From: Alcanivorax sp. UBA4485
GTDB taxonomy: Bacteria; Pseudomonadota; Gammaproteobacteria; Pseudomonadales; Alcanivoracaceae
Reading direction: 5' to 3'
NCBI GenBank assembly: GCA_002389055.1
Contig: DGNT01000092.1
Span: 1-44,900, forward strand
DNA length: 44,900 nucleotides
Positions 24,601-32,060 of the stretch are shown one piece after another. Numbering within the stretch: position 1 is the first letter of the stretch; the number at the start of each line of letters is the position of its first letter. Below the pieces are notes generated by a model. The model was not told the DNA's origin, did not search any database, and saw only the letters and a list, made by a program, of their open reading frames with translations. Both the position numbers and the translations under genes were made by a program.

Positions 24601-26108
24601 CGCACGGCGCTGATATCGAAAAAGCTGTTTTCCAGAAGGCCGCCCTTTTCGGTGACGTTGAACGAGCCTTTCTTCGGGTCCCAGAGCGTCACCAGCGTGG
24701 GCTTGATTAAGTGAAAGCAGAGCACCGATTCGTAAATCTCGCCCCAAAAGGTGTAGCGGAAACGGCCGTTGAGCCGCGAATTGGTCCAGATCGCGTGGAA
24801 CAGGTGCGGCAAGGCGTAGGCGAAAATCATCGACGCGGACGAGGCGATGATGTTCTGGCCGAGCAACAGATAGGCCAGCGGCGCGGTGATGAACACCACC
24901 CGGGGCAAGGCGAACTGAAAATGCAGCATGGCGTTCAGATAGCAAAGCCGCTGGGCAACACTCAGCCCCCGGCCGAACAACGGATTGTCCATGCGCAGGA
25001 TCTGCGTCATGCCGCGCGCCCAGCGGGCCCGCTGGCCGATGTGCAGCGACAACCGTTCCGTGGCGAGACCCGCCGCCAGCGGCAGACTCACGAACGCGGT
25101 GCGCCAGCCTTTCCGCTGAAAGCGCAGCGCGGTGTGGGCGTCCTCGGTGACGGTTTCCACCGCGAACCCGTCGGTCTCGTCCAACGCTTCACGGCGGATT
25201 ACCGCGCAGGAGCCACAGAAGAAGGTGGCGTTCCAGAAGTCGTTGCCCTTCTGCACCGGCCCGTAAAACAATTCGCCTTCGCGGGGCAGGTCCTCGCCGA
25301 CGCCCAGGTTGCGTTCGAACGGATCCTGGGAATAGAAGTAATGCGGTGTCTGCACCATCGCCAGTTTGGCGTCGTCGAGAAAGCCGCCCACGGTGGCCTG
25401 CAAAAAACCGGCGGTGGGAATGTGGTCGCAATCGAACACGCAGATCAGCTCACCGTCGGTTTGACCGAGCGCGTTGTTGAGGTTGCCGGCCTTGGCGTGC
25501 TGATTGTCCGGGCGGGTGATGTAGCCGACCCCGGCGCTCTTGGCGAACGCCTCGAAGCTTTCCCGGCGGCCATCATCCAACATGTAGATGCGCATCTTGT
25601 CGGCGGGGTAATCCAGGTTCTGCGCCGACAGCACCGTGTCACTGACCACCTCCAGGCTTTCGTTGTAGGTGGGAATATACACATCCACGGTGGGCCACAG
25701 GCGGGTGTCCTCCGGCAGCGGCACCAGCTTGCGTTCCAACGGCCACAGCGTCTGCAGGTAGCCGAGCAGAAGAATCACCAGCGCGTACAGCTCGGCCATG
25801 AACAGGCCATAGCCGAGCACCGCTTCGGGCACGCTTTCAAAATGCAGTGTCGCGGTGGCACGCCACCAGATGTAACGGCTGGAGACAATCAACGACAACG
25901 CCACCAGCCACAGCGACACCCGCCGCGAATCGGGGCGCACACGGTTGACCAGCGCCATCAGCAGCACGCTGACCGCGCCGAGCAACGCCTGGTGCCCCGC
26001 GTCCATGGGCGTGGTGATGAACAACAGCACCGGTGGTATCGCCAGCAAACAGGCAAGCGCGAACACGCACCGCCGCCCCCGTGGTGGTCGAGTGTTATTT
26101 TTCGACAT
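21663..26108 (-). CDS. bcsAB: Cellulose synthase BcsA-BcsB fusion
   Basis: A 1481-residue inner-membrane protein combining the catalytic and periplasmic subunits. The BcsA part (1 to about 735) has membrane spans from residue 15, the GT2 motifs LDDG (177-180), DCD (226-228), TED (321-323) and QRARW (359-363), the gating loop FNVTEKG and a PilZ domain with RQVRTNVR and DVSLGG, so c-di-GMP control is expected. The BcsB part (about 775 to 1481) has its carbohydrate-binding and flavodoxin-like domains and a C-terminal anchor span. The linker carries about 20 residues encoded by a REP element (copy G), visible as RAGPARERP. The ribosome site before the ATG is weak, consistent with coupling to bcsQ, which ends 6 bp upstream. 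Confidence 0.95.
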   Translation of the reverse strand: MSKNNTRPPRGRRCVFALACLLAIPPVLLFITTPMDAGHQALLGAVSVLLMALVNRVRPDSRRVSLWLVALSLIVSSRYIWWRATATLHFESVPEAVLGYGLFMAELYALVILLLGYLQTLWPLERKLVPLPEDTRLWPTVDVYIPTYNESLEVVSDTVLSAQNLDYPADKMRIYMLDDGRRESFEAFAKSAGVGYITRPDNQHAKAGNLNNALGQTDGELICVFDCDHIPTAGFLQATVGGFLDDAKLAMVQTPHYFYSQDPFERNLGVGEDLPREGELFYGPVQKGNDFWNATFFCGSCAVIRREALDETDGFAVETVTEDAHTALRFQRKGWRTAFVSLPLAAGLATERLSLHIGQRARWARGMTQILRMDNPLFGRGLSVAQRLCYLNAMLHFQFALPRVVFITAPLAYLLLGQNIIASSASMIFAYALPHLFHAIWTNSRLNGRFRYTFWGEIYESVLCFHLIKPTLVTLWDPKKGSFNVTEKGGLLENSFFDISAVRPHLVVAFLLALGLGSGLVRFYWNEFYGIERDVMLLNVFWAGFSLITLLAAIATAREQRQVRTNVRVPLVLPASIYLADGHVLKTRTLDVSLGGVRLANPGQEAFDGEVEDVEIRLDDLSVVLPARLVSADGRDLRLQFGLMNLSQQRQMLRIVMGRYDAWLPDGQHDKDRPLHSFRIVLRVVILMFFGRWLARGRKEREIDETMRANRLWHRFMPLAVLLLLGLLAVLAVRPALAANPAAVPAEASPVRAGPARERPATTAGRIPEPSLQSGAQLETRPHQQTLTFRQLGQVEGLTLAGAQSQAGLGFSVGRDEVVTEAEMYLKLAYGDEILPGTGRLVVEINGARVQTLELDRDATEAEFRLPVNPALLVTNNRINFRLVGLADRACPNPLDKRVWLTVDPSSAIEYQADRLPLASDLEMLPEPFFDLTSQSRLDLHLVLPDQPDSDVLRAAAITASWFGAQARYRGTRFSLHDNELPAGHAIVLSTDANPVAGLGAEPGSHLSVIDNPADPFYKLLVLHGANGADLVRAARYLTLRSAELHGRRQPVEDVASPPRAANDSPRWVSTEMPVELGSLVPGDQLRTQGLYPGVINIGFRASPDLFLWPGETVPLRVRYRFAEGPWLDNDKSRLDVALNGQFLKSLPPPRLDWWGSIKRELGAGDSRQQEAVIPVPPDLIHGENRLTFYFNLRYTLEDECDPVLPGDVVNQIYPGSTLDLTHTRHLAVMPSLSAFVAAGYPFSARADLSRTGLVLPASPDLATLTTALDLMARIGAASGFPALGVEVALGVDGLHRLRDRDLLAVLPVADPALSTLLRGSAFKRDNGGLRVRPPTLTERLRHITLGDWFLEHEEAAIALAGQREPRALMAMPSPLNADHWQVLVTAEDSAQLPAMAEALGDSDITSRVRGDFLLLDADQPRGFRVNPQRLSGDVNWLTQFRWGFGKRPLLLFFLMCVIFALLVALLVPLLKWRQARRLGE
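23802..23859 (-). repeat. Two-hairpin REP element, copy G, inside bcsAB
   Basis: On the minus strand: TGCGAGCGGGCCCCGCCCGC, GAAA, a second stem GGCCG/CGGCC with loop GCAACGA, and the tail GGCAGGATCCCAGAG. It lies in frame between the BcsA and BcsB domains (about residues 750-770). It is same-sense with the gene. Confidence 0.85.
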
Positions 26109-26114
26109 TATGAA

Positions 26115-26900
26115 TTACCCGTTGTGACCCCAAAGCGGTGAATACCGCGCTGACTCTCCGCCGTTGAGCAGTGCCAGCGTGCGCCGGCACAGCATCCCCA
26201 GATCGCGGGCGGCCCGCGACGATTCGGCATGTTCCAGTACGGAAATTTGACGGGCAGCGGCTTCCGGCACGGCCTCGTCGCGATGCAAAGTGGCAAGCAG
26301 GCTGTCCCGGTACTGGGCCTGCAAAAACTCGGTGATCTCGCGATTAAGCCGGCGGCGAATGTCCACCTGATTGAGCACCAGCCGGTGCAGCGATCCCGGC
26401 GCCACGCCGGGCGGATAGAAACCGTCGTGTAAACCCGGCAGCAACGACACCGAAGCGGAATCGGCCAGCAACAGCGTCAGCCGCAAGTCCGCCAGCACCG
26501 ACACCGCATCCAGCGCCGGCGACGGCCCCGGCGGCAAATCCACCACCAGCACCGTGTTCGGTTCCTCGGCCAGCCCGCGCAGCCCCGAGGCCAGAAAGCC
26601 CGGCGTCTGCAACGCCTGGTCCAGCTCACGACGCTGGGCACCGTCGGCGGCGCCATAAGGCAACACCCCGACCCCGCCACCACTCAAAACCCGAGGCAGC
26701 CAGGCGCCGGCCGGCGGCCCGCCCCGCGCCAGCCCGCTGGCTTCGCCCAAAGGAATACCGAAATGCAGCCGCAGGCTGTTTTGCGGGTCGAAGTCCACCG
26801 CGATGGTGCGGTAGCCCGCCGCGGCAATGCCGTAGGCAAGGTGCGCCGCGCACGTGGTCTTACCCACGCCCCCCTTTGGGGATGCGACCGCGATCAGCAC
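26115..26900 (-). CDS. bcsQ: Cellulose biosynthesis ATPase BcsQ
   Basis: A 261-residue MinD/ParA-type ATPase that places or assembles the cellulose synthase at the membrane in enterobacteria. The deviant Walker A KGGVGKTT is at residues 9-16, with AVDFDPQNSLRLHF and VVDLPPGPSP as the following nucleotide-binding blocks. The start is GTG at 26900, because the Walker motif follows at the standard distance, and it overlaps the upstream gene by 7 nt. No strong ribosome site is visible, so coupled translation is likely. Confidence 0.9.
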   Translation of the reverse strand: MLIAVASPKGGVGKTTCAAHLAYGIAAAGYRTIAVDFDPQNSLRLHFGIPLGEASGLARGGPPAGAWLPRVLSGGGVGVLPYGAADGAQRRELDQALQTPGFLASGLRGLAEEPNTVLVVDLPPGPSPALDAVSVLADLRLTLLLADSASVSLLPGLHDGFYPPGVAPGSLHRLVLNQVDIRRRLNREITEFLQAQYRDSLLATLHRDEAVPEAAARQISVLEHAESSRAARDLGMLCRRTLALLNGGESARYSPLWGHNG

Positions 26901-27310
26901 TGCGTGGACCAGCTCTCATTGGTCTCGCCGGGGCCCACCGCGATGCGGCGCAGCAACTGTTTAAGGGATTGTTCGTCGCCCGCTTCCGGGTGATCGTGCT
27001 CGACCTCGCGGCGATGGCGGGCCTGCAGCAAGGAAGCGAAGCGCTCCAGGGCGGCGTCCTGGGCTTGCTCGTCGCCGGGCGGCGGCGTGTCGGCCGGTTC
27101 AGCGGCCTCCACCGGCACCTGGATGGACGGCTTGAACACCGGCGCGGAAGACGGTGTGGAAGGAGAGACGGAGACACCGGCAGCGACCTGGTCAATCAGG
27201 CTCCAGCCGGTCTCGCGGTGTTCGAAAGCCGGCGCGCCGGTATGACGAAAAGGGAAATCGGCCTGACCGGCCTTGCGCTGAAAGCGCTCGATCTCGTGAT
27301 AAGAATTCAT
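26894..27310 (-). CDS. Small bcs operon leader protein, BcsP/BcsO-like position
   Basis: A 138-residue cytoplasmic protein, first gene of the cellulose operon. It has no signal peptide and no membrane span. The middle (residues 45-85) is Pro/Ala/Ser-rich and probably disordered. The C-terminal SLKQLLRRIAVG resembles the short LxxLFxRLA-type motif seen at the end of BcsO/BcsP-type accessory proteins. Beyond that I do not recognise it with confidence. Position and overlap with bcsQ suggest a partner of BcsQ, perhaps in synthase localisation. GGGGGTATC precedes the ATG. Confidence 0.65.
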   Translation of the reverse strand: MNSYHEIERFQRKAGQADFPFRHTGAPAFEHRETGWSLIDQVAAGVSVSPSTPSSAPVFKPSIQVPVEAAEPADTPPPGDEQAQDAALERFASLLQARHRREVEHDHPEAGDEQSLKQLLRRIAVGPGETNESWSTQC

Positions 27311-27365
27311 GATACCCCCAGGTACAGATCACTAAGCGGAACTGACACTGCGCCCGGGCATAAGC

Positions 27366-27371
27366 ATTATA
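27366..27371 (-). promoter_or_regulatory. Candidate bcs operon -10 box
   Basis: A perfect TATAAT on the minus strand, 55 nt before the first bcs gene. The -35 region (AGAATT at 17-bp spacing) is poor, which fits an activator-dependent promoter. Predicted start of transcription is about 27359. Confidence 0.45.
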
Positions 27372-27427
27372 TTGCCTAGCGCATACAAAATTCTTTAGAT
27401 GCCAACTCCATCACAGATTCGTAAATG

Positions 27428-27454
27428 GTACACACGGATACAAAACCTGTACAC
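27428..27454. promoter_or_regulatory. Paired GTACAC sites upstream of bcs promoter
   Basis: Two GTACAC hexamers begin at 27428 and 27449, 21 bp apart, so on the same face of the helix. They are about 70-95 bp upstream of the predicted bcs start, where an activator would bind. The binding protein is unknown. Confidence 0.35.
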
Positions 27455-27640
27455 GATGAAAAAGAGGGTTTTAATCGTATTTTGGATTAAAAAACGCAAA
27501 ACGATAAATTCGACCTAGCAATAACTAAGCTTTAATAATGACTAAAATTACGGCAACCATTATTACTCTTCACATAGAAAGGCGTTTTTCGTACCAAGGT
27601 ACCGGGAGGAGGGTATACAGAAAGTATCAGGCTGTGAATT

Positions 27641-27786
27641 GAGACCGCGCTCACACAGTGGCAGTCTCTTGCGCTTCGTGGAATGGACAGTAACGACAGG
27701 GATGTGGCCGGACCACGAAGTATCGAGTGATGTTTTTAAGAGTCTCCGTCACTTCGAGCCCGGGGCGCCTTTATGGCGCCCTTTTT
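27641..27786 (+). ncRNA. Candidate structured small RNA divergent from bcs operon
   Basis: The gene-free stretch 27311-27784 is AT-rich near the bcs start and becomes structured on the plus strand. Three stem-loops follow one another: GAGAC/GTCTC with inner GCtCAC/GTGGC (27641-27668); CTTCGTGG/CCACGAAG with a 31-nt loop (27674-27720); TCGAGTGA/TCACTtCGA (27723-27757). A canonical terminator ends the row. Loops contain several GGA triplets (ATGGACAG, CAGGGATG), as in CsrA-binding RNAs, but the match is loose. The 5' end is not known: possible plus-strand promoters are CTGACA-N17-CATTAT (27342-27370) and TTGGAT near 27482. No conserved riboswitch core was recognised. Confidence 0.4.
27763..27786 (+). 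terminator. Plus-strand Rho-independent terminator
   Basis: GGGCGCC-TTTAT-GGCGCCC followed by TTTTT on the plus strand. On the minus strand the hairpin lies right after the wbpM-like stop codon but is followed by CGGGCTC, with no T tract, so it suits a plus-strand transcript better. Confidence 0.75.
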
Positions 27787-29746
27787 AATGGACGCCTTTT
27801 CCTGACGCCACCTGGGGATTGGTCACGGCGGCGGTCTCGACACCGCGCGCCGCCGGCGCCTCGCTCTCTTCCGGGCGCGGCTGATAACCGTTCACATAGC
27901 TGCGCAGCAGCGCCTTCAGAGGCTCGGGCTGGCCCCGGTCCAACGCGGCGCGGAAGGCTTCCATCGCGGTCACCACGTCACCGTCGGACAGGGTTTCTTC
28001 GTGGGCCTGCATGATCATTTCATGCTCGGTGCGCACGCTGGCGTCGCCGATCAGCAGCTCTTCGAACAGCTTTTCCCCGGGCCGCAGGCCGCTGAATACG
28101 ATGTCGATATCCCCTTCCGGGTTGGTCTCGTCGCGCACCGACAGCCCCATCAGCCGGATCATGGTCTGCGCCAGATCCAGAATCCGCACCGGCTCGCCCA
28201 TGTCGAGAACGAACACTTCGCCGCCCTTGGCCATGGCCCCGGCCTGGATCACCAGTTGTGACGCTTCCGGGATGGTCATGAAATAACGGACCACGTCCGG
28301 GTGGGTCACGGTGACCGGGCCGCCTTGACGGATCTGATCGCGGAACAGCGGCACCACCGAGCCCGACGAGCCCAGCACGTTACCGAACCGGACGATGGAA
28401 AAGACCGTCTCGCTGCCCCGCGCCGCCATGGTCTGCAGCACCATCTCGGCGAACCGTTTGGTGGCCCCCATCACGTTGGTGGGGCGCACGGCTTTATCGG
28501 TGGAGATCAGAATAAAGTGCTTCACCCCGGCGGCTTCGGCGCCTTCCGCCGCCGCCAGCGTACCGATGATGTTGTTACGCACACCCGCCGCCGGGTTGTC
28601 CTCGACGATCGGCACATGCTTGTAGGCCGCCGCGTGGTACAGGGTGTCGATGCGGTTTTCCCGGCAAAGGCGCTGCACGTGCCCCCGGTTGACCACCGAG
28701 CCGAGCATGGGAATCAGGGTGGTGTCGCGGCCGCTCTGCTCGATCAGGCCGCGCAGTTCCCGCTCGATGTCATAGAGCGCCACTTCGCTTTGTTCCAGCA
28801 GCACCAGCCGGGCCGGCGCCAGCTTGACGATCTGACGGCACAGCTCCGAGCCGATCGAGCCGCCGGCGCCGGTGACCAGCACATGCTTGCCGCTGATACA
28901 GCGGCTCAGCAGGTCCAGCCTGGGCGGCACCGTATCACGGCCAAGCAGATCCTCGATGGCCACATCCTGAATCTCATCCAGGCGGGCACGGCCGCTGGCG
29001 ATGTCGTTGAAGGTGGGCACCGTCTGCACGCGGATATCGAGCTGTTCCAGCCAGTTCACCAAGGCCATGCGGCGGTGCCGGGGCAAGGTCGGCAGGGCCA
29101 GCAGCACGGTGGTCACCGCCCCCTGCTTTGCCTTGGCCTGCAGGCCCTGGCGGTTGACCACCGGCACACCGCACAGCAGCGACCCCTGCTTGCCGGGGTC
29201 GTCGTCCACCACCAGCACCGGGTTCAACTCGCGCCCGGACTGCAGCGCCGCCACCAGCTGCGCGCCCGCCTCGCCGGCGCCGAACACCGCCACCCGCTCC
29301 CGGTTCAGGTAGCCGGCCATCACCCGGAACAGAAAGCGGCGCGCCAAAAAGCGGCTGGCGCCCAGGTACATGGTGCCAAGCAGCCAGTAGATCACGAAGA
29401 TGGAGCGCGGCACCTCGGCGGGCACCATGTAGGACATGGCCGCCAGGGTGATCACCGAGGCGGACATGCCGGTGACGATGGACCAGGCGGCCTCGGAGCC
29501 GAGATAACGGAGAATCGAGCGGTAAAAGCCGCACACGTAAAGCATCGCCACGCTGGTCAGCGCGGCCACCACGAACAACCAGGTATCCTGGACCACCGGT
29601 TGAAGCGTGCTGAACCGCAGGGCATAGGCGCCCCACAGCAAAACCGGCAAAACCAGAGCGTCGGCGACCATCATGATCGCGCGCTTTTGCCACCGGCTGC
29701 ATTGAAGCACCCGGGAGACGCTACGCTGCATCGCGCTTAGAGCCAT
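27785..29746 (-). CDS. WbpM/CapD-type nucleotide-sugar dehydratase
   Basis: A 653-residue inner-membrane enzyme of the long WbpM/FlaA1 class, converting UDP-GlcNAc to a 4-keto-6-deoxy sugar for surface glycans. Four membrane spans lie in about residues 20-130. A first nucleotide-binding fold follows (FGAGEAGAQL) and the catalytic SDR domain begins at VTGAGGSIGSEL, with YHAAAYKHVP and TDKAVRPTNVMGATKR. AAGGAA lies 8 nt before the ATG. It is the last gene of the polysaccharide operon, as wbpM often is in Pseudomonas O-antigen loci. Confidence 0.92.
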   Translation of the reverse strand: MALSAMQRSVSRVLQCSRWQKRAIMMVADALVLPVLLWGAYALRFSTLQPVVQDTWLFVVAALTSVAMLYVCGFYRSILRYLGSEAAWSIVTGMSASVITLAAMSYMVPAEVPRSIFVIYWLLGTMYLGASRFLARRFLFRVMAGYLNRERVAVFGAGEAGAQLVAALQSGRELNPVLVVDDDPGKQGSLLCGVPVVNRQGLQAKAKQGAVTTVLLALPTLPRHRRMALVNWLEQLDIRVQTVPTFNDIASGRARLDEIQDVAIEDLLGRDTVPPRLDLLSRCISGKHVLVTGAGGSIGSELCRQIVKLAPARLVLLEQSEVALYDIERELRGLIEQSGRDTTLIPMLGSVVNRGHVQRLCRENRIDTLYHAAAYKHVPIVEDNPAAGVRNNIIGTLAAAEGAEAAGVKHFILISTDKAVRPTNVMGATKRFAEMVLQTMAARGSETVFSIVRFGNVLGSSGSVVPLFRDQIRQGGPVTVTHPDVVRYFMTIPEASQLVIQAGAMAKGGEVFVLDMGEPVRILDLAQTMIRLMGLSVRDETNPEGDIDIVFSGLRPGEKLFEELLIGDASVRTEHEMIMQAHEETLSDGDVVTAMEAFRAALDRGQPEPLKALLRSYVNGYQPRPEESEAPAARGVETAAVTNPQVASGKGVH

Positions 29747-29841
29747 TTTGACAGTTCCTTGTCGGTCCCCGATGTAGAGACCCCGTATTTTGATGTGCCC
29801 TTTATCACATTACCACCTTGATATGTAACTTTTTTGACGCC

Positions 29842-30864
29842 CTAGGCTTCCGGTTCCGGGCGCCCCGCGTTAAAACGCACCGCCAGCACAACCAACGGGG
29901 TATAGGCGATCAGCACCGCCAGCGGGCCGTCCAGCCACTCCAGGGCCACGAAGGTGGCCAACGGCAACAGCCACAACACATTGATCGCCAACACCCGCAG
30001 CGTCACCGCGCGGTGCGAGCCGTAATGCCGGGACGCGTACTGATACGCGTGGGTGCGGTGGGCCTCGTGGGCTTTCTCACCGTTACAGAGACGGCGGATC
30101 AGAGTAAAGGTGGCGTCGATGATGAACACGCCCATCAGAATCTGCCAGCTCCACAGCATTTCCGGCACCGCCCAGGCGGCATGCAGGGACAACGCGCCGA
30201 TCATAAAGCCGAGAAAGCCGCTGCCGGCGTCGCCCATGAAGATCCGCGCCGGCGGGAAATTCCACACCAGGAAGCCGGCCACCGAGGCGCACAGCAACAA
30301 CGGCAGCGCCATCAGCCCGATCTCGCCCAGCAGGCTGTAGATAAACACGCAACCGAGAGCCACGGTCAGCGCCTGCACCCCGGCCAGCCCGTCGATGCCG
30401 TCCATGAAGTTGTAGAGGTTGAGCATCCACACCAGATAAAACGCGGTGAAAATATGGCCGGTCCAGCCGAAGTCGATCCAGAACCCGAACAGGGTCACCG
30501 GCGCCAGGCCGTTCAGCCAGTACAGCAGCCAGGCGGCGGCGCCAAAATGCTTGAGCAGCCGCCAGCGGGCCGCCACATGCCCGTGGTCGTCCAGCCAGCC
30601 AATCGCCGCCACCAGCGCACCGGCGCCCCACAGCCCCAGCGCCGCCGGGAAGGACACCGCGCCCAGCGCCGCCAACACCGGCAAACCGGCCAGGAAGGTC
30701 ACCACCACCGCCACGCCGCCGCCACGCGGCGTCGGCACCTGGTGGGAGCTGCGCGCATTGGGCACGTCGAGAATGCTGCGGGACACCGCGTAATGCCGCA
30801 GCATCCAGGTGCCGACCAGCGAGCACAGGAAAACCAGCGGCAAAAGCCAGTACAGAAAGGCCAT
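29842..30864 (-). CDS. WecA/WbpL-like undecaprenyl-phosphate sugar-1-P transferase
   Basis: A 340-residue multi-span membrane protein (glycosyltransferase family 4 of the MraY/WecA type) that starts glycan assembly by moving a HexNAc-1-phosphate to undecaprenyl phosphate. Conserved cytoplasmic loops are visible: ARSSHQVPTPRGGG, GWLDDHGHV, LYNFMDGIDGLAG with the metal-binding Asp, and FMGDAGSGFLGF. The ATG at 30864 shares one base with the upstream stop (TGATG); a TTG one codon earlier is possible. Pairing with a WbpM-like enzyme suggests FucNAc/QuiNAc-type or GlcNAc initiation. Confidence 0.9.
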   Translation of the reverse strand: MAFLYWLLPLVFLCSLVGTWMLRHYAVSRSILDVPNARSSHQVPTPRGGGVAVVVTFLAGLPVLAALGAVSFPAALGLWGAGALVAAIGWLDDHGHVAARWRLLKHFGAAAWLLYWLNGLAPVTLFGFWIDFGWTGHIFTAFYLVWMLNLYNFMDGIDGLAGVQALTVALGCVFIYSLLGEIGLMALPLLLCASVAGFLVWNFPPARIFMGDAGSGFLGFMIGALSLHAAWAVPEMLWSWQILMGVFIIDATFTLIRRLCNGEKAHEAHRTHAYQYASRHYGSHRAVTLRVLAINVLWLLPLATFVALEWLDGPLAVLIAYTPLVVLAVRFNAGRPEPEA

Positions 30865-32060
30865 CAATGCGTCTCTTTGTTTTGAATATCGCCGGAGACC
30901 GACAAAACGTCCCGGGCCATGCGCGCCATAATCACATCACGGCGGAACCGCGCCACGAACTCCGGGCGCGCCCGGGTCACCGGCGTCAGCGCCTCGAACG
31001 CCCGCGCCGCGCCTTCCACATCACAGGGTGCGAACACCGCCGCGTTATCAATGTGCTCGTCGACAAAGCGGGCCGCATAGCCGCCCACGCCGGCCCAGAC
31101 CGGCTTGCCCAGAGCCGCGTACTCGAACAGCTTGGAAGGCAGCACCTTTTTGAACGCCGGATAATCGTTCAAATGCAGAAACAACACATCCGCGGACCGG
31201 TACAACTCAATCAGCTCGGTCCGTTTAACCGGGTCCAACAGTGTCACATTATCGCAGCCGGCGTCTGTTAACGCCTGCTCCAATTGCGCCCGGCGGCCAC
31301 CGTCACCCACCAGCCGGAAATGCAAACGGCCCTGGAAGCGTCGCGCCAGCGCCGGCAGGATAGCGTGCAAGCCCTGCCCTTCGCCCATATTGCCGGCGTA
31401 CACCACATCGAGGACCCGCTCACCGGTCGACGCCGAGGCCGGTTCGACATCGAGAAGAAATTCCTCGTCGATGCCGTTACTGAACAACGCCCAGTCCCGT
31501 CCCGGGTAGCGGCCCTGAAAGTACGGCAGAAACCCGGGGGACACCAGGTTCACCCGTCGGGCGGAACCTACCGTCCAGCGCTCCAACACGGACAGCAACG
31601 GCTTGATCGCCCAGGCCATCTTGCGCGGCAGCACGTCCTTCATGGTGTCGACGAAGATATCGCGGATATCCAGGTACAGCGGCGCCCCGTGGCGGCGCGC
31701 CAGCAGCGCGCCCAGCGACGCGCTCAACAAACGGCCCGAGGTGGCGTAAACCAGGTCGTAGCGTTTGCCCTTGCACAACGCCAGCGCGCCCCGCGCGTAG
31801 GTGAGAAAGCCCTTGGATTGATCCACCATGCCGCTTTTATGCGCCGGCAGCGCCACCCGGTGCACGGTGAGCCGGGGATGCTCTTCGCGGATTGGCGCTT
31901 CGCTGCTGAAAGTGCTGTAACGGTTCGGCAAGGTGGTGATCACGTCGATATGGGCGTCTTGCGGCAACCGCTCGAGCAACGCCCGCACCAGAGCCACGGA
32001 CCGGAACGAGCCGGCGGACAGATCCGGCGGATAATAAAAGCTCAGGAACAGTATTCTCAA
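30864..32060 (-). CDS. GT4-family glycosyltransferase (WbuB-like)
   Basis: A 398-residue GT-B glycosyltransferase acting at the cytoplasmic face of the inner membrane to extend the lipid-linked repeat unit. The N-terminal fold begins MRILFLSFYYPPDLSAGSFR, typical of the WbuB-like subgroup that uses N-acetylhexosamine donors. The C-terminal donor-binding block is PSKLFEYAALGKPVWAG, with GNMGEGQGLH before it. It is the only glycosyltransferase besides the initiating enzyme in this operon, so the repeat unit is short or other transferases are encoded elsewhere. The start overlaps the previous stop by 4 nt (ATGA). Confidence 0.87.
   Translation of the reverse strand: MRILFLSFYYPPDLSAGSFRSVALVRALLERLPQDAHIDVITTLPNRYSTFSSEAPIREEHPRLTVHRVALPAHKSGMVDQSKGFLTYARGALALCKGKRYDLVYATSGRLLSASLGALLARRHGAPLYLDIRDIFVDTMKDVLPRKMAWAIKPLLSVLERWTVGSARRVNLVSPGFLPYFQGRYPGRDWALFSNGIDEEFLLDVEPASASTGERVLDVVYAGNMGEGQGLHAILPALARRFQGRLHFRLVGDGGRRAQLEQALTDAGCDNVTLLDPVKRTELIELYRSADVLFLHLNDYPAFKKVLPSKLFEYAALGKPVWAGVGGYAARFVDEHIDNAAVFAPCDVEGAARAFEALTPVTRARPEFVARFRRDVIMARMARDVLSVSGDIQNKETH

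Noticed and set aside
27456..27518. 20-codon plus-strand open frame (MKKRVLIVFWIKKRKTINST) upstream of bcs
   Set aside because: No ribosome site and AT-rich chance composition; kept only as part of the non-coding region.
27600..27786. c-di-GMP riboswitch or RsmZ-type RNA
   Set aside because: No conserved riboswitch core is visible, the RNA would be divergent from the bcs genes, and the GGA pattern is too loose to name it RsmZ.
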